A DNA stretch of 51,662 nt from Atopobiaceae bacterium (GCA_017510785.1 JAFWMH010000025.1:1-51662); one strand, 5' to 3'; counted from the first letter of the stretch, positions 34,674 through 43,454 are shown. Notes: generated from the sequence alone by a model not told the origin. A program made the numbers and translations.

Positions 34674-34849
34674 GGTACCGCCGTGCCCTCGGGATCTGCC
34701 GCTCCGCGCAACGAGGCCTCCCGTGCGTGCCTTCGGTCCTTCGCGGCTGGCGGAACTTTATGTGGCGGGACCGTCATACCCTCGGGATAAGCCATCTCGG
34801 CGCAACGAGGCCTCCCGTGCGTTCCTTCGGTCCTTCGCGGCTGGCGGAA
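34674..34849. repeat. Two 84-bp direct repeats, 94-bp period
   Basis: GCGCAACGAGGCCTCCCGTG followed by CGT(G/T)CCTTCGGTCCTTCGCGG and CTGGCGGAA occurs at 34706 and 34800. The 5' part of each unit (CCCTCGGGAT) is also conserved. Confidence 0.85.
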
Positions 34850-34947
34850 TCCGACCTGCGTGAGGACGTGGCCGCTCTCAAGGTAACGGTTGCTAGGCCA
34901 ACGCGAGGACGTGGTTCTTTGGACGGACGATTTATTACAAACAAATA

Positions 34948-35519
34948 ATATGCTCTCCAAGGCGAGCCACGATTCGCAGCCGGTCGCAAGAGACTCGACC
35001 CTCGCCCGCCCGCAGCGGGGCTCGATGACCGCATCGCCTGCAACGCCCCGCGATGGAGTCATACGGAACACCACCTTCCCGCAGATCGCGGCGCGATGCA
35101 CGCGTGAAACCGGACGGAACACTGCCCTCGCAAATCGCGGCGCACGGAACCGTACGGAAAATCGACCTGTGCAAATCGCTGGGCATGTTATCGGATGGAA
35201 TTTCGACCTGTGCAAATCTTTCAGTTGCACAACTCGCATTTTCGTCAGGATTTTCCTTCGGATGGCCCCCACGGCGCACCATCTGAGGCAAAATCGGACG
35301 GAATTTCGACCTGTGCAAATCGCGGGGGCAGAATCTGACGGAATATCGACCTGTGCAAATCTTTCAGTTGCACAGGTCGCATTTTCGTCAGGATTTTCCC
35401 TCGGCCTGACCCCGGCGACAACCCGCCCGCAGTACAGGCCGCGATCCCGCATGGCAGCGACGCGCTTGGGCGTCGCACCCTCATGCATCTGCGGCTATGA
35501 AGCATCTTGGGGAGCATAT
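34948..35519 (+). mobile_element. 572-bp element with terminal inverted repeats (copy 2)
   Basis: The ends are ATATGCTCTCCAAG and, reverse complemented, ATATGCTCCCCAAGATGC. The interior holds ~40-bp units of CGGAATTTCGACCTGTGCAA plus ATCGC: good copies at 35161, 35201, 35303 and 35344, with weaker ones upstream. Two units carry an insert TTTCAGTTGCACAGGTCGC that pairs with GACCTGTGCAA to make a perfect 12-bp hairpin. It is oriented opposite to copy 1. No target duplication is clear and no convincing gene lies inside. Confidence 0.7.
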
Positions 35520-35625
35520 CAAGGAAATCGACATAGCCGTTCATCATAGGGAGAGCCACTTCTTTCCACCTTGCGTTGCCGGGTAGCTCCTGTATACCGA
35601 TTCGAAGCGATGCTCCGCCGATCAA
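35520..35625 (-). pseudogene. Protein fragment cut by the 572-bp element
   Basis: The minus strand encodes 'GGASLRIGIQELPGNARWKE' followed by 'VALPMMNGYVDFLD' up to the element end. The composition is protein-like, but I do not recognise the family. It probably is the 5' remnant of a gene interrupted by the element. Confidence 0.3.
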
Positions 35626-35663
35626 TGGGTGGATGGCACAGCCCGTTAGATGTGCACCACTTG

Positions 35664-36929
35664 CTATTTGAGCGTTACCGTAGCAAGGGTACCGCCGCCA
35701 TTGTTTGGCGACGTATAAAAGATGTCTTCGCGACCTTGCACGCCCACATCGGAATACACGTACTTGCCGCTCGACGTGCAGCCAAAGTGCGAGACGTGCT
35801 TGGAGCCGATATCCGAGTCTGCCACACAGAGGACACCACCGTATACGAGGTTATCGCTCTTCCACACGTCCGTCTTAAACAACCACTTGGTAACAGCACC
35901 CTCCTGCTTCTCGACGCTGAATTTACCCTCCAAAAAATCTGGCACCTCTACAATGAAGTCTTCGGTCTCGAAGGTGGACGCCGTTTGCATGGGGTAGGTT
36001 TTATCTGCGGATTGTTCCTGAGACGTATCGGCTTCTTTATCCTTGCCACCACCAGCTGCCTTGCCTCGCAACTTGTCTACCAATGAGTGGTCGCCCACGG
36101 ACGTCCAGTCGTCGATTGTCTCGCCGCCCTGTGCTTCCTCCGAGGAAATCTGGTCACGTACGAGCGATGTGTCACGTACGTACTCTTTGTAGAATTCGGA
36201 GTTCATATTGCTAACATAGCGCAGCTCCACCATAAAGGCGTGCTGATCGGCACTATACTCCATCACGCTCCAAGGCTCGGCAAAGAGCGAGAACTCGTCA
36301 CTCGTCGCCTCCACTGCCGTGTTGCTCTGCGCGTCAAACACAAAGGGAATCATGCGCAGACCACCCGATTTGTGACTTCCCACGTTGCTGTAGTGGGCAC
36401 AAAGAAGCAGCTCGGGCAGATCGTCATCCGAAAGATTGCGCAAGGTGTAGGTGAACTCAGAATCCGGGTATTGGTCGAACCACGCCTCAGCAAAACACGA
36501 GCCGGCGTTGTTGAGAACGGCATCGTAGGCGTCGGCGGCTTGCTGCTCGACCGTAGGCTTTGCGGGCTCGGCGCGTTCGGCGAACTCGGCGGGCTTGGAG
36601 TCGTCCTTGTCTTCTTTTGCGACCTTCGAGTCGCTTGACTCGTCCCGGACAGCTGGTTCCTCGACCTGGACCGACTGCTCCATACTCGTGGACTCAACAC
36701 GGGGCTGCATCTTGATTGCAAACACAGCGAGCAAGGCGATAATTGCAACCGAAAGGACAACGGCAACAATTGCAAGGACCCTTATGACGGTTGATTGCTG
36801 CCGCGGTGGAGTCGCAGGCTGCGTTGCAGACGGCTGCAACACCGAGGAAGGTACTCCCACCGGAGCTCCGCATCCCCCACAAAAACGGGCGCCGTCACTG
36901 ATTTCTTTGCCACAATTGCTGCAAAACAT
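35664..36929 (-). CDS. Zinc-ribbon membrane-anchored protein
   Basis: The 421-residue protein has an N-terminal zinc ribbon ('MFCSNCGKEISDGARFCGGCGAPVG'; Cys3, Cys6, Cys17, Cys20), a Pro/Gln-rich linker, one transmembrane helix (about 48-73) and an acidic Lys/Glu/Ser linker. An extracytoplasmic domain follows ('YPDSEFTYTLRNLSDDDLPELLLC'), resembling the calcium-loop-like repeats of many Coriobacteria and Clostridia lipoproteins. A second segment near the C-terminus runs from 'FIVEVPDFLEGKFSVEKQ' to 'GGGTLATVTLK'. The ribbon faces the cytosol. Function unknown; it may sense the envelope. AAGGGGATTGC precedes the ATG. Confidence 0.78.
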   Translation of the reverse strand: MFCSNCGKEISDGARFCGGCGAPVGVPSSVLQPSATQPATPPRQQSTVIRVLAIVAVVLSVAIIALLAVFAIKMQPRVESTSMEQSVQVEEPAVRDESSDSKVAKEDKDDSKPAEFAERAEPAKPTVEQQAADAYDAVLNNAGSCFAEAWFDQYPDSEFTYTLRNLSDDDLPELLLCAHYSNVGSHKSGGLRMIPFVFDAQSNTAVEATSDEFSLFAEPWSVMEYSADQHAFMVELRYVSNMNSEFYKEYVRDTSLVRDQISSEEAQGGETIDDWTSVGDHSLVDKLRGKAAGGGKDKEADTSQEQSADKTYPMQTASTFETEDFIVEVPDFLEGKFSVEKQEGAVTKWLFKTDVWKSDNLVYGGVLCVADSDIGSKHVSHFGCTSSGKYVYSDVGVQGREDIFYTSPNNGGGTLATVTLK

Positions 36930-37045
36930 GCAATCCCCTTCTATGCGTGACTATCCACTTCCACATGATGCAGATTTCTGGGGGTGTCTGCACCGCCCAA
37001 TCTGCGCCGCTCCGCCCTGACCAGCAATGCCGAGGGTAATCCGCG

Positions 37046-37244
37046 AGTGTACATTCTGCCATATCACCTTTACGCATGTGGGCGTCTACCCGCGGTTTCT
37101 TTGATAAACACTTTTCGGGGGCCGCAGAATGTACACTTTGGGTTGCTTTCAGTGCGCATTCTGCCGCATTACCTTTTAGCATGTGGCCATCTACCTGCGC
37201 TTTTGCTCAGCAAAGATTCTCGGAGGTTAGCAGAATGTACACTT
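37046..37244. repeat. Two tandem ~93-bp elements with 14-bp inverted ends
   Basis: Each unit starts AGTG(T/C)(A/G)CATTCTGCC and ends GCAGAATGTACACTT (37046-37138 and 37151-37244). Inside, ATTACCTTT(A/T)(A/C)GCATGTGG and CTACC(C/T)GCG are shared. The outer ends are perfectly complementary in part, so each unit can form a hairpin. No gene is present between 36930 and about 37400. Confidence 0.8.
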
Positions 37245-37318
37245 GGGCCGGACGACTCGCTCGGACGTCCCCGTTGGGCCGGAGCCCGACCGCACTGACG
37301 CTCCGCAGGCGGACAATC

Positions 37319-37346
37319 CCGCGGCTATGAAGCACCTTGGGGAGCA
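37319..37346 (-). repeat. Solo end of the ATATGCTCCC element family
   Basis: In reverse complement TGCTCCCCAAGGTGCTTCAT followed by AGCCGC matches the ends of copies 1 and 2. It abuts the SAP-like fragment, so an element may have deleted that gene's 5' part. Confidence 0.55.
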
Positions 37347-37399
37347 AAAAAGGAGCGCAGGGATATGCCCCGCGCACTAGGAAGCCCCTGCGTCTGGCG

Positions 37400-37663
37400 C
37401 AAGTAGCCAATATGAGTATCTCACATACAAGGCCTTGGGGCAAGGCGGGTGGCAAGAAGAACGACCTCATAAGAAGGGTTCTAACCAAGGTTGAGCCCTC
37501 AGCAGTACAAGCAGCTTTCCCGAATAGGACCTACGCCATCACGGACAAGGGTAAGAGGGTTCTCGTGGCCAACATGGCAATCATCAACGCCCACAAGGAC
37601 CCGGCGATGCGGATATGGGATGTTCCCGAGGACGATACGCAACGGTCGTCTGAGCTGGGCTAA
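37400..37663 (+). pseudogene. SAP-domain protein remnant
   Basis: The frame contains 'GKKNDLIRRVLTKV', the second helix of a SAP-like nucleic-acid-binding domain, then 'FPNRTYAITDKGKRVL' and 'AIINAHKDPAMRIWDV'. Intact relatives carry the SAP domain at the end of a longer protein. Here there is no start codon with a ribosome site and the frame stops at 37663, so only an inner fragment survives. Confidence 0.4.
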
Positions 37664-37701
37664 TGGGTGTTTTACGTTGTTTGACGGTATGGAAGAAAGG
37701 C

Positions 37702-37725
37702 AAGGTTCTGGTCACGAATGTCCCC
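37702..37725. repeat. Insertion-sequence-end-like fragment
   Basis: AAGGTTCTGGTCACGAATGTCCCC pairs in sequence with the fragment at 34088-34111. It begins one base past the stop of the truncated GNAT gene, suggesting an element insertion cut that gene. Confidence 0.45.
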
Positions 37726-37848
37726 TCATTTTACTTCAATACTTGTTGCCTTGTTCGCCAGCCAGTCATCCATCCATTCATCGCCGCACGTGAATCCGTC
37801 GAGAACGCCTTCGTCCAGCTCCTCGTACCGCACCACCCTATTCAGCAT
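37726..37848 (-). pseudogene. Truncated GNAT-type toxin
   Basis: The 40-codon frame has AGGAGGGTCAT before its ATG and starts 9 bp after the Panacea-domain gene. It reads 'RYEELDEGVLDGFTCGDEW' then 'MDDWLANKA', the N-terminal motif ('F.CG...L..WL...A') of TacT-like acetyltransferase toxins, which modify charged tRNA. The acetyl-CoA-binding half is absent: the frame stops at TGA 37726-37728, next to the insertion-sequence-like end. It cannot be an active toxin. Confidence 0.65.
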
Positions 37849-37857
37849 ATGACCCTC

Positions 37858-38391
37858 CTAGACGATACTGGCGAGCCAGTCGTACTCTGTGTCGCTGACG
37901 AACACGCGTGGCGCGTACGAAAAATGTGGCGCGTGATGGGTCTCGGTCGTCCATCTGTCGGAGGACATGAGGGTGGAGTAGTAGCTGGTCATAGCTTCAT
38001 CCGAGATTACGGGCGAGCGGGCGGAGCTAGTTCCGTCGTAGACATCGCGCCACGGGTCCTCATGATGCGACAGGTCCTCGAGCGCCTCTCCACTCATCCC
38101 ACTGTATGAGTCTAGCACCGCGTCAACGACCACTACGTCCTCGGGCGAAAGTGCGTCTGGCCTGCCGCTCAAGTCTGACTGGACGACGCTTCGCTGGCGG
38201 GCATGCTCACGGAACACCTCGTAGACAACGGGGCCATGGTCCCAGGCCCTGATCTCTTCGCTGAACAGCGGCCTGTCCTGTGTCACCAGGCACCATGCCT
38301 GACTATAGTAGAGCAGCTTTTGCAGCTGGTATCCGGTGAGCCGACCTTTTTCCTGTAGTATGTACGATGCGACATCGACTGCCTTGCACAT
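37858..38391 (-). CDS. Panacea-domain (DUF4065/SocA-like) antitoxin
   Basis: The 177-residue protein opens with 'VASYILQEKGRLTGYQLQKLLYYSQAWCLV', followed by 'LFSEEIRAWDHGPVVYEVFR', the classic Panacea/GepA signature. Panacea domains are antitoxins that neutralise many unrelated toxins and usually lie next to the toxin gene. Here the partner is the truncated GNAT gene immediately downstream. An intact antitoxin with a broken toxin is a stable end state of toxin-antitoxin decay. AGGGGAGGCATC precedes the ATG. Confidence 0.88.
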   Translation of the reverse strand: MCKAVDVASYILQEKGRLTGYQLQKLLYYSQAWCLVTQDRPLFSEEIRAWDHGPVVYEVFREHARQRSVVQSDLSGRPDALSPEDVVVVDAVLDSYSGMSGEALEDLSHHEDPWRDVYDGTSSARSPVISDEAMTSYYSTLMSSDRWTTETHHAPHFSYAPRVFVSDTEYDWLASIV

Positions 38392-38641
38392 GATGCCTCC
38401 CCTCTTTCCTCACTTGTTCATGTAATTCTATTATTTACATTAAATACCCACTTTTCTAGGTGTAATTCGGTGGTCAAACGTTTTTGAGCTGAGGTTCACC
38501 ATTCTTTCCAAGTGCGCACGGACATCCCAACCAGTATTTGCAGGCCAGAGTCCACATGTTTCTGACCAGTTCTAAAGTCTTAGTCACCGTTGTGTACTAG
38601 TAGCGTCTTGAGAGGAGGAGAATTGGGCGCGTATAAGAAAA

Positions 38642-38667
38642 CAGGTCAGAAAACATATTCTGACCTG
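38642..38667 (-). terminator. Terminator of the minus-strand tRNA-Glu gene
   Basis: CAGGTCAGAA and TTCTGACCTG form a 10-bp perfect stem. On the minus strand it is followed by TTTTC. It starts 9 bp past the tRNA CCA end and resembles the hairpin after the second tRNA-Glu gene. Confidence 0.8.
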
Positions 38668-38675
38668 CGAATATT

Positions 38676-38752
38676 TGGTAGCCCGTACCGGATTCGAACC
38701 GGTGATCTCCGCCTTGAGAGGGCGGCGTCCTAAACCGCTAGACGAACGGGCC
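38676..38752 (-). tRNA. tRNA-Glu (CTC)
   Basis: The 77-nt cloverleaf has acceptor GGCCCGT/ACGGGCT, anticodon loop CTCTCAA (anticodon CTC), T-loop GGTTCGAATCC and encoded CCA. The sequence is identical to the tRNA at 43542-43618 in the opposite orientation. Confidence 0.95.
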
Positions 38753-38765
38753 GTTGCTGGAAAAT

Positions 38766-38794
38766 AATATAGCGCACTGCCCACGTGCATGCAA
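38766..38794 (-). promoter_or_regulatory. Promoter of tRNA-Glu (minus strand)
   Basis: On the minus strand TTGCAT (rc 38789-38794) and TATATT (rc 38766-38771) are separated by 17 bp and lie 14 bp before the mature 5' end, a good sigma-70-type match. Confidence 0.65.
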
Positions 38795-39015
38795 GAACTT
38801 TTTTCTCGAATTCTCTCGCGACCTCATATTCAGCTTACGCGACTTACGCAGCTTACAGTTTACGCGACCTGCGACCACCTGCCCGGCAGCCCTTCGGCGA
38901 CCGCATCACCACCAACCCACCGAACGTTCCCGGAATGTCACCCACCAAGTTACATTCTTGTCCCACCGAACAAGTATTATAAGAACCATGAAAAACGCCA
39001 GCCAGAGGAGTCGCC

Positions 39016-42000
39016 ATGTTCAACCGGTTCTTTCGTCGCACTCAGCAAACAGCGCGCGTATCGCAAACGATGCTCGTGCACTGGCTCGACACAACGCCGA
39101 CGGAGTCTAACGACCTTCCCTCCACCGTTCGCTCACTTGAGGTGCAGGCACACGTGTGCGGCATACATGCCGAGGTCCTACAAACCATCGAAATTGAGAA
39201 TCCCAACACGCGCCCCATAAGCGCCTCTCTCACAGTCCCCCTCCCCGACCGCGCAGTCGTTTGCGGCTATGCCCTCGAAATCGGCAACCAAATGGTGGAC
39301 GGCGTTGTGGTCCCCAAAGAACGAGCGCGCGTGATCTTCGAAACCGAGCAGCACCGCGGCGTGGACCCTGGCCTTGTGGAGGCCGTGCGCGGTAACGTCT
39401 ACCGCACGCGCGTATACCCCGTGCCACAGCGCGGAACGCGGCGCGTGCGTCTTCGCTACGTCACTCCACTTTTGCTCGCGTCGGACGGATCGGCAACGCT
39501 CGACCTTCCCATGCCGCCCGACCGTCTCACACGCCGTGCCATTCGGCTCGACGTTGAGCAACTCGATGCCCCTCGCCCCCTTGTTTCCGGCATCAGCGCC
39601 ACCCAACTGCTTAATCGCACCGGCTGGAGCTTCCAAGCCGAGGAACGCGACGTCGTGCCAACCGAGGCAGTACGCATAGCCCTTCCCAACCTGCCCAATT
39701 CCTTCGTGCTTTTGGAGCGCGACGATGAGGGTGACGTTTGGTTTTGCGCCTCCGAGGCGACGACGCCTACCACCCACATCGCGGCGCAACCCATCACGTC
39801 ACTTACCGTTCTTTGGGATGCCTCGGGCTCCCGAGCCATGCAAGACCATTCCGCCGAACTCGCGCTACTTAAGGCCTACGCCTCTTCTCCCCACATTCGA
39901 CGCCTTACGCTTGTGGTTTTCGCCAACGATGTGCACGAAGTGCGCGAGTTCTTCTCTGCTGAGGAACTTGTAAAGCACGTTTCCAACCTGCAATACGACG
40001 GCGGTACCGACCTCGAAGCCCTACGGCTTTGCGCGGAAGGGCTCGCTCGCGAATTCCGGGATGCAACGCAGAGCAGTGCATGCGTATTGTTTACCGACGG
40101 TCTCGATACCCTTAGCGACGAGGTGTTCTCTCTTCCGCGCGAGCTCAACGCCGTCGCCATCGTAAGCGGGTCGGAGCGCGATTTGGAGGCTACCCGTCAA
40201 GCATGCAGGGGCCTTGCATTCGATGCGTCGCTTGCTCCACGCGACGCAGAGCAACTCGCCCAAACACTTGCCGCAGGCAGCGCTCATCGAAGCCTCGACG
40301 TCAACGGCAAAGGAATTGCGGACGTGTGCGACGTAAGCTCGCCTACGGACGACCGGCGCGCGGCAATAGGCAGGCTCGTGGCGGACGAAACGACCATCTT
40401 CCTTGGCAACAGTACACATCCCCTTTTGCTGCGTGCCGCCGATGCACGAGACGGCAACGTCCTCGCGTGTGCCTGGGGAGCACGACGCGTTTCCATTCTC
40501 TCCCCGCGTGCAGAGCAGTACGCCGACGAGCTCCTTCGCTTGGGCAAGAGGTTTGGCATGGCCTCACCCGCCACGTCACTGCTTGTGCTCGAGAGGCTCG
40601 ACCAGTGGCTTGAATACGATATCGAGCCTCCCGCGACGCTCCCGGATATGCGCGACGCATGGCGAGAACGCAAGCAGAGGCAGTTGCGCTTTAAGCCTTC
40701 GCAATCGGACGAGGATGCTCACCTTGCCGCGCTGAGGCGGGAATGGAGAGAACTGCTGGGCTGGTGGAACCGCGACTATTCCGTGTCAATGCGTCAATCC
40801 AACACCTCGCGTCTGTTTTGTCCAAACTGCGGTTGCATCAATGATGGGGAAAGCCTATATTGCACGAGCTGTGGCAACCGACTGCAAAGTGCGAATCATC
40901 CTTCGGTTACGCGCAACTACACAGCTCCCGGTGTTTGCCCCTACTGCGGAGCCAGGCTCGATCCCAGTTTAGCGTTTTGCGAGAACTGTTACCATATCGT
41001 GGAGACTCACGACTCTCCTTACCTGCCCCAAGAGCGTAGAACTGGGTCCTCTCATACGGTAATGCTTGATGCCGCGCCAACGATGACGCCTCCTCGATGG
41101 GGCGCTGATGCCGTGAGCGAATCATTCTCGGCGCCCGCTCCGAGTTCGCACAGCTTCGAAGCGGCTCGGTACGCCCCCAGCGCTCGCGAATCCGCAAGCT
41201 TTGAGGCCGCCGACTCTGCCTTCAGCGGCCCAACACCACTCTTCGCCAGCGCTTCTGCAAGCGGGGCCGTTGCGGCGAGCAGGGCCACCACTGCCAGCAG
41301 TCCCGCATTCATCCTCGACGAAGGCGTCATTTTCAGTCCCTCCCCCACCGTCGCCGTCAAACCTTGGTCGCCCAACACATCCTACCTGCAAGAACTCAAT
41401 CGAGCCTATGCAACCGACATCTGGGCAGCACGCGATGCATACTTCGCACAGCGGGTCCACTACCTCACGTCACCATCTTTTTTCGTCGATTGTGCGGGCT
41501 GGTTCATGCAGCATGACGACAAGACCTTTGGCATACAAGTCCTCACCAACCTTGCCGAGCTGCGCATCGAGGACGCCGCGTTGCTCCGCGTCCTGGCATG
41601 GAGGCTGCGCGAGGCAGGTGAGCTGCAGCGCGCTCTTGTTATTCTCCGACGCGTCGCGCGCCTACGCCCGGAAGATTCGCAAAGCCATCGCGATCTCGCT
41701 CTTGTCCTCGACGAACTCGCCCACGAGTACCATCGGCGAGGCAACGAAGACGCTGCACGCGCATATGCCGAAGAGGCCGCAGAGCTGTATAGAAAGACGG
41801 CGCTCACCCCTTGGGCTCGTCGCAGAACAGCAATAGCACTCTTCGCAGTCGAGGAGTACAACATTTTCCGCGCTTGGGCAGCCGAGCAGCTTTGGGTCGT
41901 GCCACCAGAACTGCCGTCGTTGGATCGCGAGCTCGAAGGTATTCTCTCCTGCGATTTGCGCGTAACGCTTGCGTGGGACGCCGACGAAACCGATGTGGAC

Positions 42001-42558
42001 ATTCACGTTACCGAGCCATCCGGCGAGGAGGCGTACTACCGGCATCGCAACACCACCTGCGGCGGACGCGTTTCGGAAGACATCACCGATGGCTACGGAC
42101 CCGAACTCTACGAGGTTCGCAAGGCGCCCAAGGGCACCTACACGATTCGTGCGCACTACTATGCCTCGCACCAACAAACCATATTCGGGCCGGCGACGTG
42201 CACCCTCGCCGTGTTCACCGACTGGGGCAGGCCGAACCAACAACAACGCCTCACTTCCGTCCGTCTCGACAACGCACACGAGATGACGCACGTGGGGGAA
42301 GTCACAATCGGCATGCCCGCACACACCACAAGTCCGAGTCATTCGTTGGCCGAAGAGCCTGACGTACACCGCATTACGGTTGGCATGAGCATGGACCAAG
42401 TTCGCATGCTCATGGGCGAGCCCACCGAGACCGGAAACGACGAATGGGTATGGAACTTTGCGAATGCCCACTCGTACGCTGTGCGCTTCCACGACGGTAA
42501 AGTCGTTAAGGTGCTTGAGTGCATGCCGTGGGGCGACAACATGGTGATTGCGCAGTAG
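39016..42558 (+). CDS. VIT-vWA-zinc ribbon-TPR-YfaP multidomain protein
   Basis: The 1180-residue protein has no signal peptide. A VIT domain (about 38-155) precedes a vWA domain (about 262-420) with a complete MIDAS: Asp268-x-Ser270-x-Ser272, Thr331 in 'GGTD', and Asp361 in 'LFTDG'. Two zinc ribbons follow at about 602-622 ('CPNCG', 'CTSCG') and 641-660 ('CPYCG', 'CENCY'), then an Ala/Ser-rich linker, TPR-like helices ('DAALLRVLAWRLREAGELQRA', 'ALVLDELAHEYHRRG'), a YfaP/DUF2135 beta-sandwich ('TLAWDADETDVDIHVTEPSGEE') and a C-terminal SmpA/BamE-like segment ('ITVGMSMDQVRMLMGEPTE'). The VIT-vWA plus TPR design suggests a cytosolic scaffold. GAGGAGTCGCC precedes the ATG. Confidence 0.88.
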   Translation: MFNRFFRRTQQTARVSQTMLVHWLDTTPTESNDLPSTVRSLEVQAHVCGIHAEVLQTIEIENPNTRPISASLTVPLPDRAVVCGYALEIGNQMVDGVVVPKERARVIFETEQHRGVDPGLVEAVRGNVYRTRVYPVPQRGTRRVRLRYVTPLLLASDGSATLDLPMPPDRLTRRAIRLDVEQLDAPRPLVSGISATQLLNRTGWSFQAEERDVVPTEAVRIALPNLPNSFVLLERDDEGDVWFCASEATTPTTHIAAQPITSLTVLWDASGSRAMQDHSAELALLKAYASSPHIRRLTLVVFANDVHEVREFFSAEELVKHVSNLQYDGGTDLEALRLCAEGLAREFRDATQSSACVLFTDGLDTLSDEVFSLPRELNAVAIVSGSERDLEATRQACRGLAFDASLAPRDAEQLAQTLAAGSAHRSLDVNGKGIADVCDVSSPTDDRRAAIGRLVADETTIFLGNSTHPLLLRAADARDGNVLACAWGARRVSILSPRAEQYADELLRLGKRFGMASPATSLLVLERLDQWLEYDIEPPATLPDMRDAWRERKQRQLRFKPSQSDEDAHLAALRREWRELLGWWNRDYSVSMRQSNTSRLFCPNCGCINDGESLYCTSCGNRLQSANHPSVTRNYTAPGVCPYCGARLDPSLAFCENCYHIVETHDSPYLPQERRTGSSHTVMLDAAPTMTPPRWGADAVSESFSAPAPSSHSFEAARYAPSARESASFEAADSAFSGPTPLFASASASGAVAASRATTASSPAFILDEGVIFSPSPTVAVKPWSPNTSYLQELNRAYATDIWAARDAYFAQRVHYLTSPSFFVDCAGWFMQHDDKTFGIQVLTNLAELRIEDAALLRVLAWRLREAGELQRALVILRRVARLRPEDSQSHRDLALVLDELAHEYHRRGNEDAARAYAEEAAELYRKTALTPWARRRTAIALFAVEEYNIFRAWAAEQLWVVPPELPSLDRELEGILSCDLRVTLAWDADETDVDIHVTEPSGEEAYYRHRNTTCGGRVSEDITDGYGPELYEVRKAPKGTYTIRAHYYASHQQTIFGPATCTLAVFTDWGRPNQQQRLTSVRLDNAHEMTHVGEVTIGMPAHTTSPSHSLAEEPDVHRITVGMSMDQVRMLMGEPTETGNDEWVWNFANAHSYAVRFHDGKVVKVLECMPWGDNMVIAQ

Positions 42559-42608
42559 CGAACCATACGTCGTAACGCTAGGTGATAAGATCGCCCATGT
42601 AATAAGAA

Positions 42609-42645
42609 CGCCCGGCACCTCAGCTCAGGCGCCGGGCGCTTTTAT
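42609..42645 (+). terminator. Rho-independent terminator
   Basis: CGCCCGGC(A)CC and GGCGCCGGGCG form a GC-rich stem with a TCAGCTCA loop, followed by CTTTTATT. It lies 50 bp past the multidomain gene and may also serve the convergent SRAP gene. Confidence 0.85.
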
Positions 42646-42719
42646 TACCCGCCATTCCGCTCGCCCTTTACCGTCAGCGCTTTAACCAAACACGCTTAAC
42701 CGAACGCGCAAGGCCAACG

Positions 42720-43322
42720 TTAGGATGGCCGAGTTGCGAAAAGACGAATGCTAGAGCGATTCGCAAGGCTGGCGTAATCGTTGCCAAGCCATACCGACGA
42801 CTCACCCGGCCCAAGCACGAGCGGCATACGGCTGTGCAGAGGAGCAACGTCCGCGTTGGGCTCTGTCGTTACAATCGACACACGGTTTTCCGCCTGCACA
42901 CCGGCGAGCAAGAACGCCTGATGTCCTGGCAAGCCAAAGCGCACTTCAGCACCACGGCGAGGTGGGTTACGCGTCCACGACTCATAGAACGCAAGCACCG
43001 GCACCAGGCAACGCCCATCCGCAATTGCCGCCGCCCACATGCCTCGACCACTTCGCGCCTGCGAAAGCGCCGTCTCGATGCGCGTGTTGAACACCAGCTT
43101 CGAACTGGAGCCAATCGTCGATTGGAATCCCCATATTCGCTCGGCCGCCACAAGCTCTCCCGACTCATCCTGCACTATGAGGGGCAGTTGCTTGCCGGGG
43201 TAGGCATCCGGAACCACGACGGAGCCGTCACGCTCGGGCATGCGGGCCCGTCCCGTCTTGCGTCGCTGCTCCAGTAGGTACTCCACCTCTATTAACTGCA
43301 TGGGCACGATTCGATGGCACAT
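42720..43322 (-). CDS. SRAP-domain DNA-protein crosslink sensor (YedK/HMCES family)
   Basis: The 200-residue protein starts Met-Cys-His-Arg. After Met removal Cys2 would form a thiazolidine crosslink to abasic sites in single-stranded DNA. The other active-site residues are visible: Glu in 'VLAFYESWTRNP' and His in 'APLHSRMPLVLG', along with 'WGFQ', 'FNTRIET' and the C-terminal helix. It shields abasic sites from strand breaks. ATG 43322 is set by the obligatory Cys2 and the GAGGGAGGGAGGACTC before it; the open frame upstream runs through the tRNA genes and is not coding. Confidence 0.92.
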   Translation of the reverse strand: MCHRIVPMQLIEVEYLLEQRRKTGRARMPERDGSVVVPDAYPGKQLPLIVQDESGELVAAERIWGFQSTIGSSSKLVFNTRIETALSQARSGRGMWAAAIADGRCLVPVLAFYESWTRNPPRRGAEVRFGLPGHQAFLLAGVQAENRVSIVTTEPNADVAPLHSRMPLVLGPGESSVWLGNDYASLANRSSIRLFATRPS

Positions 43323-43401
43323 GAGTCCTCCCTCCCTCTGCTCTATCGTACTACGCGAGAGGTCGATTCCCAACATATTCGAAAAAACTTGCAAATGACG
43401 C

Positions 43402-43430
43402 TTGCAATGACAAAAGACATCCGGTATAGT
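43402..43430 (+). promoter_or_regulatory. Promoter of the tRNA-Gln/tRNA-Glu unit
   Basis: TTGCAA (43402-43407) and TATAGT (43425-43430) have 17-bp spacing and lie 24 bp before tRNA-Gln, a strong sigma-70-type match. Confidence 0.7.
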
Positions 43431-43454
43431 ATCTTCTCGCGTTGAAGCAGGAAA

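Noticed and set aside
34948..35519. Possible CRISPR array (regularly spaced 23-bp repeats)
   Set aside because: The intervening bases are short (about 17 bp), related to each other, and two units include a hairpin insert. No cas genes are near. It is an internal repeat of the 572-bp element.
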